NCBI GenBank assembly: GCA_036517175.1
Contig: DATDXQ010000001.1
Location: 1 to 46,010, forward strand
Direction: 5' to 3'
DNA length: 46,010 nt
From: 2-01-FULL-44-17 sp036517175
GTDB lineage: Bacteria > Patescibacteriota > Minisyncoccia > 2-02-FULL-40-12 > IGHO2-01-FULL-4-A
The notes under the pieces: generated by a model
Told to the model about the DNA's origin: nothing
The model's database searches: none
What the model saw: only the letters and a program-made list of their open reading frames with translations
Shown: in pieces, positions 32,423-39,900 of the stretch
How positions within the stretch are numbered: the stretch's first letter is position 1
Layout: every line of letters begins with the position of its first letter
Made by a program: the position numbers and the translations under genes

Positions 32423-34162
32423 ATGGACCCAGAAACCATAGAACAAGGAATTATAACCAGAGAGGAATCAACACTAGAAATATTGGAGCGGTTAGCAGTT
32501 GATCTGACTCATAGCGCTGAAGACAATCTTCCAGTCCGTAGCGAAAAAGATAGAAAAGTAGAGCAATTAAAAATGCTTCGGACTCTTGTTAAACAAAGAC
32601 GGTTTATACGCCGTCTTAGCGAAGAGCCGACTATCATAGTCCCGGTTTGTAAAATAACTCAGAGTACACAAAAAACAGAATTTATAAACGGCTCTCGAGT
32701 AAGAATCGCCTCGAGTGAAACCCGCCCCGATCTTATTGGGCAAACTGGTCAGATAATAAGCGATCCTCATGAGGATCAAAAGTTTATTGTAATAATAGAT
32801 GACAGTGAAGAAATCGGGCTTTTCAGCACATCAGAAAAAGAACAAGAGCTCGAACTACTTGATACCCCGTCAAGATCAGCTATCATTCTACATCATGGAG
32901 CAGAGATGGAAATTAAGCTTCCATTAGAAATGCGGGTTAAACCTGGTCAAAGAATCAAACTGAATGCTAAAACATCACAAGCAATAGACATCGCCATCGA
33001 ATCACCCGAAAATGGCGAGGTTGCCACAGTAATTCGAGTTATAGACGAATCTCGCAGTGAAGTTAATTTCAGAGGAGAACATCGAATTGTATTAAACACT
33101 AAAGCTAATAACTTATCAGCAGGTGACCGGGTAATGTTAGACTCATCCGGTTACATTGTTTTATCGAATTTAGGCAAGCAGGACAACCGCTTTAAATATT
33201 CTCTAGAAACTAACACAACATTTGAAGACATAGTCGGCCTAGAAGAAATAAAAGAGGAACTACTTGACATTGTCGATGGTCACACCCAACCCAAGGGCGT
33301 ACTCCTTTGGGGAGCACCCAGATGTGGCAAAACATTGCTTATGAAAGCACTGGGCGGAGCACTCAGAACAAAACATGGGCAAGAAAAAATAAGCTCAGGA
33401 GTATATTATTTAAAGGGTCCCGAGATACTGGAAGAACTAGTTGGTCGAGCTGAATCAACGATAAGGCAGTTGTTTGCTATGGGTCGAGAGCACAAAAAGA
33501 GACATGGCTTCCCCGCGATAATAATCTTCGATGAGGCTGAATCAATCTGCCGCAAACGCGGCACAAGTATAAGCTCGGACATATTGGATAGTATAGTCCC
33601 CACACTTCTGGCGGAAATGGACGGGCTTGAACCATCTGACTCAATTGTCTTCATGCTAACAAACCGACAAGACCTTCTTGATCCTGCCATAGTAGCCGAC
33701 GGGAGAATAGATATCAAGCTTCGTGTTCCCAGGCCCACCAAAGAATCATTCGAAGAGATATTGCGTAGAAAAATACTTGGGATAAAAATACAATCAGGAG
33801 ATGCTCAAAGGCTGGCTCATTCTGCAGTTGAAAAGCTTTACTCTCCAAGTCTGGCATTTTTGGAAATAACCCGAAAAGCCACCGGCGATACACCCATTGA
33901 GGCAATCCCCTTCACGCTCGCCCAGATAGCCAATGGGGCAATGGCAGTAAACATCGTTACAAAAGCCGAAACATATGCCAAAAGAAGTGCACGAAAAAAC
34001 CAAAAAGAATACCAAGGGATAACCGAGGATGACATTCTGCGTGCGGTTCAAAACACCTACACAGAAAATATGGGGCTGGACCATGAGGATGCGCTAATAG
34101 AGTTCACCCATGATTTTGCAGAAAGAATATTAAGTATTAAACCACTCAAACAATTAAGATAA
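32423..34162 (+). CDS. Mpa/ARC-like AAA+ ATPase without proteasome-docking tail
   Basis: A 579-residue protein laid out like the proteasomal ATPases Mpa/ARC. It has a charged helical N-terminus (about 15-66), two small beta domains (about 88-147 and 155-250, with the OB-type LSAGDRVMLDSSGYIVL) and one AAA+ module. Walker A is GAPRCGKT (297-304), Walker B IIIFDEAE (366-373), sensor 1 MLTNRQD, and VADGRIDIKL the arginine-finger region. VYYLKGPEILEELVGRAEST and FTLAQIANGAMAVNIV align with Mpa patterns. The C-terminus (IKPLKQLR) lacks the GQYL or HbYX tail that docks on the 20S proteasome, and no proteasome or Pup gene is in the window. It may act as a stand-alone unfoldase. Confidence 0.82.
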   Translation: MDPETIEQGIITREESTLEILERLAVDLTHSAEDNLPVRSEKDRKVEQLKMLRTLVKQRRFIRRLSEEPTIIVPVCKITQSTQKTEFINGSRVRIASSETRPDLIGQTGQIISDPHEDQKFIVIIDDSEEIGLFSTSEKEQELELLDTPSRSAIILHHGAEMEIKLPLEMRVKPGQRIKLNAKTSQAIDIAIESPENGEVATVIRVIDESRSEVNFRGEHRIVLNTKANNLSAGDRVMLDSSGYIVLSNLGKQDNRFKYSLETNTTFEDIVGLEEIKEELLDIVDGHTQPKGVLLWGAPRCGKTLLMKALGGALRTKHGQEKISSGVYYLKGPEILEELVGRAESTIRQLFAMGREHKKRHGFPAIIIFDEAESICRKRGTSISSDILDSIVPTLLAEMDGLEPSDSIVFMLTNRQDLLDPAIVADGRIDIKLRVPRPTKESFEEILRRKILGIKIQSGDAQRLAHSAVEKLYSPSLAFLEITRKATGDTPIEAIPFTLAQIANGAMAVNIVTKAETYAKRSARKNQKEYQGITEDDILRAVQNTYTENMGLDHEDALIEFTHDFAERILSIKPLKQLR

Positions 34163-34182
34163 GCCCACATAGGGCTTTTTAA
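34161..34182 (+). terminator. Terminator after the AAA+ ATPase
   Basis: AAGCCC/GGGCTT stem (34161-34166, 34172-34177) with a 5-nt loop and a TTTTT tail; the stem overlaps the stop codon. Confidence 0.75.
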
Positions 34183-34211
34183 TTGACAAGATTAGAATTA
34201 TAATTTACATT
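34183..34211 (+). promoter_or_regulatory. Promoter of the secreted protein at 34259
   Basis: Consensus TTGACA (34183-34188), a 17-nt spacer and TACATT (34206-34211). Confidence 0.55.
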
Positions 34212-34258
34212 ATTAGTGTGCTCGATTTAAGTTCTTTCTAAATATACGGGAGAAATCA

Positions 34259-34894
34259 ATGAACTGGAAAACTACTGGCAAGCTATTTTTTGCTTTTATC
34301 GTACTTGCGCTTGCGCAATCGGCCTTTGCCCAATTTCAATTTACTGCCGAAACGGGCGGGAAGGGCTCGCAATCGCTTCTTTTTTCGGCAAATGCTGTTC
34401 AGCCCAACAACTTTACAACAATGGGCAACTTCTGGACCGCATACACTACGGGCGTTCATAATAAGGTTGATGCTTTTGCACTCTATGGAAACATCACGGC
34501 ATTTGGCCAAACTCAACATTATTGGGGTGGCGGTTCAAACATCAGTTTGTTGAACCGTAAACAAGTTGGATTCGATGCTTCGTTCTTCAACATGGCAACC
34601 ATGCCATTTAATAAACAGGGTAAATCATCCACTGCACTAGTATTAATCGGCCCCATAGTCAGTAGGCCCCTAAACAGAACAAAGTCACTGGTGTTATACG
34701 GGGGGATACTTTCTACGATACCTGTAGGCCAGCGCTCGGATAAATTGTTTACACCAAGCACTCCAGTAAATGTTGGGTCAGTTGGGCTGGTAACACGCTT
34801 GTCTAGCAACGTTCAGCTTATGACTGAGTACAACCAAGGCCCAAATCAAAAAAACCTAGGTGTGGGACTACTCTGGATTCTTCCAAATTTCTAA
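34259..34894 (+). CDS. Secreted beta-rich protein, possible barrel
   Basis: The 211-residue protein starts with ATG preceded by GGGAGAAA. It has a Sec signal peptide (MNWKTTGKLFFAFIVLALAQ, cut after SAFA before QFQF), then a domain of alternating short beta strands (FTAETGGKGSQSLLFSANAV; ALVLIGPIVSRPL; SLVLYGGILSTIPV) ending in LGVGLLWILPNF. An aromatic C-terminal Phe and regular strands are features of small outer-membrane barrels, but CPR cells are thought to lack an outer membrane. I recognise no family. It has its own promoter and terminator, and its composition and signal peptide resemble the 1269 protein, hinting at a common foreign source. Confidence 0.7.
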   Translation: MNWKTTGKLFFAFIVLALAQSAFAQFQFTAETGGKGSQSLLFSANAVQPNNFTTMGNFWTAYTTGVHNKVDAFALYGNITAFGQTQHYWGGGSNISLLNRKQVGFDASFFNMATMPFNKQGKSSTALVLIGPIVSRPLNRTKSLVLYGGILSTIPVGQRSDKLFTPSTPVNVGSVGLVTRLSSNVQLMTEYNQGPNQKNLGVGLLWILPNF

Positions 34895-34896
34895 CA

Positions 34897-34918
34897 ACGG
34901 CTCAAAAGCCGTTTTTAT
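34897..34918 (+). terminator. Terminator after the secreted protein gene
   Basis: ACGGCT/AGCCGT stem (34897-34902, 34907-34912) with a CAAA loop and a TTTTT tail. Confidence 0.8.
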
Positions 34919-34923
34919 ATTGC

Positions 34924-35751
34924 CTATTTTAGAGATGAGAACATTTTTCTTATCACAGGTTCCTGCATATATGCATGGCTTGCCCCAAAAACTACAAATA
35001 GTTTGTCTACTTTATTCAAAGCTTCTTCTATCCTAGCCACAATATATCTATCCCTAAAATAGCTCGACTCTTGAGCAATACGGTTAACCTCCGTCCAAAC
35101 TCCCCTTGCGGGTTGCCACGGAGTCGGGTCAGTTCGCGAATTATTATAGTTTGAAAACTTTCCTGACTCACCCCATATTCTTTTGCCAATCTCATTTAAA
35201 TGTTCGAGTGAGTAGTCAAAATCTTGCCAATCTGTAACTTCCTCAAATTCATCTTTGGTGTGCCCCAAATACTTTGCAATCGGAGGAGCCTCAGGAATTC
35301 TGTGCCACTGTTCTATGTGACGATACATATAGTAAGCAAAGATTTCTTCTTTTCCAAAACCCTTTTCCAACAGATGATTTATTTCTCTTTCGTAATCAGG
35401 TTCAGGAGAATCAAAGTCCACGCCAGCTTCAACCGCAAGTTTAATCATAAAAATATTCTCACCTTCTTTCCTAATAATAGTGTCGTCATCACCAAAATCT
35501 CTTACCCACTCTGATGCCGCCTTTTTATCCTTAACCAAGGAACCGCAACCCTCAACAAAAACCAATTCAGGCTCAAATTTTTCAAATTTTTCTCTTATCT
35601 GATCAAACATCTTGTCGTCGGGTCTATTTGAATGAGCCGCGCCAAAATAGACTAACTTTTTATTGCCATTGGTAACATCAAAGACATAAGGCGCCTTGTG
35701 ACTACTTTTGGCGTATTCCTCAAAAGACATAGTTGTGTATTTTTCATTCAT
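34924..35751 (-). CDS. TraB/TIKI-like protein
   Basis: A 275-residue protein with the three conserved patches of the TraB/PrgY/TIKI superfamily: a GxxH motif near the N-terminus (VYFGAAHSNRP), an acidic patch (ELVFVEGCGS), and near the C-terminus RDRYIVARIEEAL followed by VFGASHAYMQEP. These residues form the metal site of TIKI proteases, but bacterial TraB homologues have no settled function. No signal peptide or helix is seen, so it is likely cytoplasmic. Its ATG overlaps the uppP stop (ATGA), meaning coupled translation. Last gene of the unit that includes yvcK and uppP. Confidence 0.75.
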   Translation of the reverse strand: MNEKYTTMSFEEYAKSSHKAPYVFDVTNGNKKLVYFGAAHSNRPDDKMFDQIREKFEKFEPELVFVEGCGSLVKDKKAASEWVRDFGDDDTIIRKEGENIFMIKLAVEAGVDFDSPEPDYEREINHLLEKGFGKEEIFAYYMYRHIEQWHRIPEAPPIAKYLGHTKDEFEEVTDWQDFDYSLEHLNEIGKRIWGESGKFSNYNNSRTDPTPWQPARGVWTEVNRIAQESSYFRDRYIVARIEEALNKVDKLFVVFGASHAYMQEPVIRKMFSSLK

Positions 35752-36521
35752 GTAATTAGAGAAAGGGAAAACAAAAAAACCAATCCAAGAATTATTCTGT
35801 AAATACCGAACGGCACAAAACTGTGCTTTTGAATAACTTTTAGCAAAAATTTAATTGACAATATCGCCATTAAAAAGGACACAACAAAACCTACTGCCAA
35901 AACATGAAATCCGCCGTCAGAAATGTGCTTCATATTTTTAAGCAGATCAAGACCGCTGGCTGCGGCCATCGTAGGCACGGCCAAAAGAAAAGAAAATTCA
36001 ACTATCACCTTGCGTCTCAAACCAACAATCATGCCACCAAGTATTGTCGCTGCCGCGCGTGACACGCCAGGAATAATAGCAATAGATTGTGAAACGCCTA
36101 TCCAAAAAGCTTGTTTATAAGAGACCTGATCTAATTCAACTGTCTGCCCATCGTCTTTTCGTAGCAGCTCAAAAATTATCAAAACCACGCCACCAATCAG
36201 AAGCGCCCAAACAGTAACACTCTCTGCAAATAACACGTTCTTAATGAAATCATACAAAAGCAAACCGACAATGGCCGTAGGTATAAAGGCAAAAATAACT
36301 TTACCGATAAGATGAATATTTTTTCTTAAAACCGACCAATACAAAACTACTACTGACAGTATGGCGCCAAACTGAATAACAACCTCAAATGTTTTTGTAA
36401 AATCAGTCTGACCAATACCAAACAGCCGAGATGCCAAAATTAAATGCCCGGTTGATGAAACCGGCAAAAATTCAGTGAACCCCTCAATTACTCCCAAAAT
36501 TATGGAATATATTAGATCCAT
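35748..36521 (-). CDS. uppP: Undecaprenyl-diphosphatase UppP (BacA)
   Basis: A 257-residue polytopic membrane protein that recycles the lipid carrier for peptidoglycan by removing a phosphate. The N-terminal motif IEGFTEFLPVSSTGHL (catalytic Glu and Ser/His) is intact, and the second motif reads PGVSRAAATILGGM, with Ala for the usual Ser after SR. Seven or eight helices are visible. Complete length. It follows the Sua5-type gene by about 15 bp and precedes the TraB-like gene with an overlap. Confidence 0.95.
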   Translation of the reverse strand: MDLIYSIILGVIEGFTEFLPVSSTGHLILASRLFGIGQTDFTKTFEVVIQFGAILSVVVLYWSVLRKNIHLIGKVIFAFIPTAIVGLLLYDFIKNVLFAESVTVWALLIGGVVLIIFELLRKDDGQTVELDQVSYKQAFWIGVSQSIAIIPGVSRAAATILGGMIVGLRRKVIVEFSFLLAVPTMAAASGLDLLKNMKHISDGGFHVLAVGFVVSFLMAILSIKFLLKVIQKHSFVPFGIYRIILGLVFLFSLSLIT

Positions 36522-36536
36522 TTTCCTATATTATAT

Positions 36537-37175
36537 CTAAATCTCAAGCAACTTCATAAGCTGTTGAGGTTTACTAGGTCCAACTCTCAATATCTTTGGT
36601 TTAATTGTTGAGAGATCCAATATAGTCGCGGGTCTTGATGGAGGCAATACTCCGACATCCAGTATTAGATCCGGTTTCCAAATTTTTCCTTTAAAATCTT
36701 CGGCTATAACCGCTGGGTTATTCCTCAACTCCCAACCAGAGACATTTGCCGAGGTAGCCGTAAGAGGATAACCGAATTTACCAAGAAGCTTGTCGACAAA
36801 TAAAAAATCAGGAATCCTCATCCCAACATTCTGATTACCTGCCGTTACAACACTTGGAACAACATCTCTTTTTGGAAGAATGATTGTTGTTGAACCAGGC
36901 CATATGTAATCAAGTTTTGCTTCTAATTTTTCTGGAATAAACGCAAGTTCTTTAACCCACTTCATATTCCGCGCAATTATTGGAATGGGTTTAGATAGAG
37001 GCCTATTTTTTATTTTAAAAACCTGTTCCACAGCACGCGCCTCACAAGCGTTAGCCCCAAGACAATAGACAGTATCCGTTGGATAAACAACAACACCACC
37101 CTTATTCAACACCTCAACAGCCTCCAAAATTGCTTCTGAGTAGTCCTTATATGGATCGATAGAAATTATCTTCAC
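36537..37175 (-). CDS. Threonylcarbamoyl-AMP synthase (Sua5/YrdC family)
   Basis: The 212-residue protein makes the activated intermediate for the t6A modification of ANN-decoding tRNAs. Family patterns: GGVVVYPTDTVYCLGANA near the start, KNRPLSKPIPII, WPGSTTIILP, and PLTATSANVSG in the second half, which together form the nucleotide and threonine sites. Length fits the short YrdC form without the extra Sua5 domain. GTG start at 37175. It lies 34 bp after yvcK. Confidence 0.92.
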   Translation of the reverse strand: MKIISIDPYKDYSEAILEAVEVLNKGGVVVYPTDTVYCLGANACEARAVEQVFKIKNRPLSKPIPIIARNMKWVKELAFIPEKLEAKLDYIWPGSTTIILPKRDVVPSVVTAGNQNVGMRIPDFLFVDKLLGKFGYPLTATSANVSGWELRNNPAVIAEDFKGKIWKPDLILDVGVLPPSRPATILDLSTIKPKILRVGPSKPQQLMKLLEI

Positions 37176-37209
37176 AATGTGCTTTAAAATAACACATTAT
37201 TTTTTAAAT

Positions 37210-38163
37210 TTAAAGCAGTGATATAAGCACCTTGGCCAATTTTTTCCTGGGATTGTGTCGAACAAAGCGGCCACCATCAAGCAGGTCTGCACAAATATAT
37301 TTTGTGTTATTAGAAGATGTGAAAGCATCCGGCGGTTCGATAAAAAAAGATTTTTCCGAAGAATATTTTTTCAATATTTCATTTGACGGCTTTTTGTTAT
37401 TAAAAATAACATGGCCTAAAACACCCTTACCCAAATACTTTTCAATTGAAACAACAAAATCCGGGGCCTTAAATCCTTGTGTTTCACCCATTTTAGTCAT
37501 CAGATTACAAACATAAACTTTTTTGGCAGAAGATTTTTTAAGAACTGCGGACATACCCCTTACCAAAAAGTTTGGTATAAGACTCGTAAACAAATCTCCA
37601 GGACCTATCACTATCATATCTGCCCCTAGTATTGCCTTCTTTGCCCTTGGGTTTATGGATGCCGCCGGCTCAAGCCACACTTTTTTAATTGGTACCTCGG
37701 GATTTTTCTTTCGTATGTCTATGTTTGTTTCCCCTCTTATCACGGAGTTATTGGCCAACTCTGCGCATAAAGTTATACGGCTAAGAGTAACCGGTAAAAC
37801 CTGACCCTTTATGTTCAAGATTTTGGAAGCAACATCAACTGATTCGCCGAAACTTCCAGTTATCTTCTCAAGCGCACTTAAAAATATATTACCAAAACTA
37901 TGCTCCTTAAGATCTCCACCTTTAAATCTGTAATTAAAAAGGTCACGCAATGTCTTGCTTGTATTAGAAAGAGCCACCAAAGCGCGACGTATGTCACCTG
38001 GTGGCAGAACTCCATACTGGTCTCTGAGCCTACCAGTAGATCCCCCGTCATCTGCCATTGATACAACAGATGTCAGATCAACAGGATAGTCCCGCAGGGC
38101 GGACAACACCATGAAACTTCCCGTCCCACCACCAATTACGACTATTTTTTTGTTTTTACTCAA
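37210..38163 (-). CDS. yvcK: YvcK/CofD-like morphology and central-metabolism factor
   Basis: A 317-residue protein of the YvcK (UPF0052) family, which binds UDP-sugars and affects cell-wall growth and gluconeogenesis in Bacillus. Signature patches: IGGGTGSFMVLSALRDY at the N-terminus, MADDGGSTGRLRDQYGVLPPG, NYRFKGGDLKEHSFGN, and IGPGDLFTSLIPN. It starts with TTG at 38163, directly after a large palindrome (38172-38333) in the leader. It is followed by the Sua5-type gene. Confidence 0.93.
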   Translation of the reverse strand: MSKNKKIVVIGGGTGSFMVLSALRDYPVDLTSVVSMADDGGSTGRLRDQYGVLPPGDIRRALVALSNTSKTLRDLFNYRFKGGDLKEHSFGNIFLSALEKITGSFGESVDVASKILNIKGQVLPVTLSRITLCAELANNSVIRGETNIDIRKKNPEVPIKKVWLEPAASINPRAKKAILGADMIVIGPGDLFTSLIPNFLVRGMSAVLKKSSAKKVYVCNLMTKMGETQGFKAPDFVVSIEKYLGKGVLGHVIFNNKKPSNEILKKYSSEKSFFIEPPDAFTSSNNTKYICADLLDGGRFVRHNPRKKLAKVLISLL

Positions 38164-38171
38164 TGTTTTTA

Positions 38172-38333
38172 AAAACGACTTAGTAATTCCTTATAGCACC
38201 GTCAAAAGAGTGGATTGCATGGTCTGTTTTGAGTAAAATATTTACTACTCAAAACAGAATCCACTCTTTTGACGGAAAGCAGCAACCTCGCTGGGGTTGC
38301 AAGTGGTGATAGAAGGAATTACTAAGTCGTTTT
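38172..38333. repeat. 162-bp nested palindrome (MITE-like or structured RNA)
   Basis: Outer arms of 21 bp are perfect inverted repeats (38172-38192, 38313-38333). Inside, an 18-bp perfect arm pair (38199-38216, 38258-38275) encloses a 7-nt bulge and a further 12-bp perfect pair (38224-38235, 38246-38257). A separate small hairpin GCAACC/GGTTGC (38282-38287, 38295-38300) sits on one side. It fills almost the whole gap between yvcK and the anti-sigma-like gene. Confidence 0.9.
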
Positions 38334-38354
38334 AATTTTTGGCTTCTCTAGTTA

Positions 38355-38750
38355 CTAAGCTATCTTAATAAAATCAAAGTTGAAGTTACGCTTGAGCCTG
38401 CTGGCCCTTACCAGAAACGCCAACACACCTAATGCGAGGAGAATATATAACGCTGCAGGAGACAAAAAGAAATCATACGCCCTTATAATAAATCCGCTCA
38501 TAGGCAAAGAGGAAGCGGAAAAGTAATCTCCCCTTATAATCATCCATATTTCCCTTACAGCAAGAGGAGCCAAAGACAATACAACAGCCACAAGATATCC
38601 CATCCAACGCTTGCGTCGCTCAATCAAGGCAACCGCCCCCATTACACGTGAAGTAAAATCATGCGACGGAGTTATAAAATTATCCTTAGAAGAATTAACG
38701 CCACCAAGCTTAGACCTTATGAAATTGTCGATCTCTTCGTCTTTATGCAT
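38355..38750 (-). CDS. Probable membrane anti-sigma factor
   Basis: A 131-residue protein whose start overlaps the end of the ECF sigma gene (about 8 bp). A hydrophilic N-terminal region (about 1-45, containing DNFIRSKL) faces the cytoplasm and could bind the sigma factor; two helices follow (about 48-66 and 94-114). No ZAS zinc motif is seen. The gene pair has the typical ECF-sigma/anti-sigma layout, and the role is inferred from this. Confidence 0.65.
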   Translation of the reverse strand: MHKDEEIDNFIRSKLGGVNSSKDNFITPSHDFTSRVMGAVALIERRKRWMGYLVAVVLSLAPLAVREIWMIIRGDYFSASSLPMSGFIIRAYDFFLSPAALYILLALGVLAFLVRASRLKRNFNFDFIKIA

Positions 38751-39291
38751 TGTCGTATTGTAAAACCGTATCCTTCAGGACAGAACTTGCTTGAATCTGT
38801 TCAAGCAATATTTTTCTCGCCCTGTGTAAACGACTCTTTAGAGTGTTCTCATTAATATTCAATAAATCACTGATCTCTTTATAAGAAAAACCTTCATAAT
38901 AAAGCAGCTTGATTATGGCTCGATCCTCCTTAACAAGTTGCCCAATGCATCGATCTAGTTCCTTGGTAACCTCCATACTTGCCACCCTTTCTTGATAGTC
39001 TACCGTGGTGTCCGGGATATTCTCAAGTATGGTGCTATCCATAGCAAACGCCTTATTTTTGTTTCTCCTGAAAAAATCTATAACAGTATTACGACCTATC
39101 TGAAAAAGCCAACTCTTAAACTTATCCGGCTCCTTTAGAGTATCGAACTTCTTGTAAGCCTTAATAAAGGTCTCCTGGGCCAAATCTTCAGCCTCCGGCC
39201 GATTACCCACAAAACGGTAGTGAAAATTAACCAAATCACGCTGGTACTGATTCACTATTTCCTCAAATTTTCTTATATCTTGGGCTTGCAT
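38743..39291 (-). CDS. ECF-type RNA polymerase sigma factor
   Basis: A 182-residue alternative sigma factor. Region 2 includes RFVGNRPEAEDLAQETFIKA (core-binding and -10 contacts) and FKSWLFQIGRNTVIDFFRR. Region 4 contains LLYYEGFSYKEISDLLNINE and NTLKSRLHRARKIL (helix-turn-helix for the -35). Regions 1 and 3 are absent, as in all ECF sigmas. Start ATG 39291. Its overlapping partner is the likely anti-sigma. The direct targets cannot be told. Confidence 0.93.
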   Translation of the reverse strand: MQAQDIRKFEEIVNQYQRDLVNFHYRFVGNRPEAEDLAQETFIKAYKKFDTLKEPDKFKSWLFQIGRNTVIDFFRRNKNKAFAMDSTILENIPDTTVDYQERVASMEVTKELDRCIGQLVKEDRAIIKLLYYEGFSYKEISDLLNINENTLKSRLHRARKILLEQIQASSVLKDTVLQYDNA

Positions 39292-39540
39292 TTACTTAGT
39301 ATTTTAGCAGAATGACAACTCTATTTCCAGCAATTAAGACGCTTAATACAATCGCCAGGTTTCACCGTAAAAACATGCAACCACAACCAGCTCTTTGCGT
39401 CTTAGTTTGTATGATACTCTTAGACCAACGTGGGCCCCCGAGCCAACCCGCCAACAAGGCGGGAGAAATATCAAAATCCATCTATCTAACATAAAACACT
39501 CGCAGCCCCGACATTTGTCGGGGCTGCTCTCGTTCAAAAC
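39292..39540. other. Gene-free stretch with two hairpins
   Basis: No convincing gene is seen. It contains a CCCGCC/GGCGGG hairpin near 39449-39465 and an 11-bp hairpin (39502-39512, 39517-39527; GCAGCCCCGAC/GTCGGGGCTGC) with no T-run on the plus strand. TAAGACGC near 39345 and GCGTCTTA near 39397 are also complementary. Short open frames exist on both strands (60-64 codons), but none has a start or ribosome site I can defend. A small RNA or leader is possible. Confidence 0.4.
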
Positions 39541-39568
39541 TTGACAAATAATATAAGTCTGCTACTAT
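39541..39568 (+). promoter_or_regulatory. Promoter of the 75-residue protein
   Basis: Consensus TTGACA (39541-39546), a 16-nt spacer and TACTAT (39563-39568), about 40 nt before the ATG. Confidence 0.75.
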
Positions 39569-39608
39569 TTAAATAGATTTTAGAAACTTAAGAGTGAGGA
39601 GAGCCCGA

Positions 39609-39836
39609 ATGGATAGTCCTTATAGACAAGTACTGAGTGACTTGAAAGGAACAAATGTAATCGTAAACAGAGCAGACGCCAAAGATGTGCGGGGTGAGGT
39701 GTTAGAAGCTTCAAAAGAAGTGTGCGTAATAGCACTACCTTCATCCACCGCTGGAAATATTATCATGGTAACAATAGCATATCAGGACATAAGAGGAGTT
39801 GCCAACGAAGATCGTGACCCTCGAGATCATTGGTAA
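39609..39836 (+). CDS. Small protein with LSm-like strand pattern (75 residues)
   Basis: The start is ATG 39609, with GAGGAGAG about 6 nt upstream; an in-frame GTG at 39594 is inside the ribosome site and rejected. After a short helix (SPYRQVLSDLKG) the sequence alternates beta strands as in Sm/Hfq-like proteins: TNVIVNRADAKDVRGEVLEA, then VCVIALP, then IIMVTIAYQDIRGV. The tail is acidic. It has a strong promoter, ribosome site and terminator, so it is probably abundant. The LSm idea comes from the strand pattern alone; the Sm2-like consensus is not exact. An unknown small regulator is equally possible. Confidence 0.65.
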   Translation: MDSPYRQVLSDLKGTNVIVNRADAKDVRGEVLEASKEVCVIALPSSTAGNIIMVTIAYQDIRGVANEDRDPRDHW

Positions 39837-39877
39837 AAATAAGTGCGGACAACAAACAAGATTAGCCAATTTTTAAC

Positions 39878-39900
39878 ACCGCCAAAAGCGGTTTTTGTTT
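39878..39900 (+). terminator. Terminator after the 75-residue gene, next to the leuS stop
   Basis: ACCGC/GCGGT stem (39878-39882, 39888-39892) with a CAAAA loop and a TTTTTGTTTTT tail on the plus strand. Confidence 0.75.

Noticed and set aside
39312..39537. Short open frames on both strands upstream of the 75-residue gene
   Set aside because: They overlap each other and hairpins, have no ribosome site, and neither shows a family pattern. A small real gene is not fully excluded.
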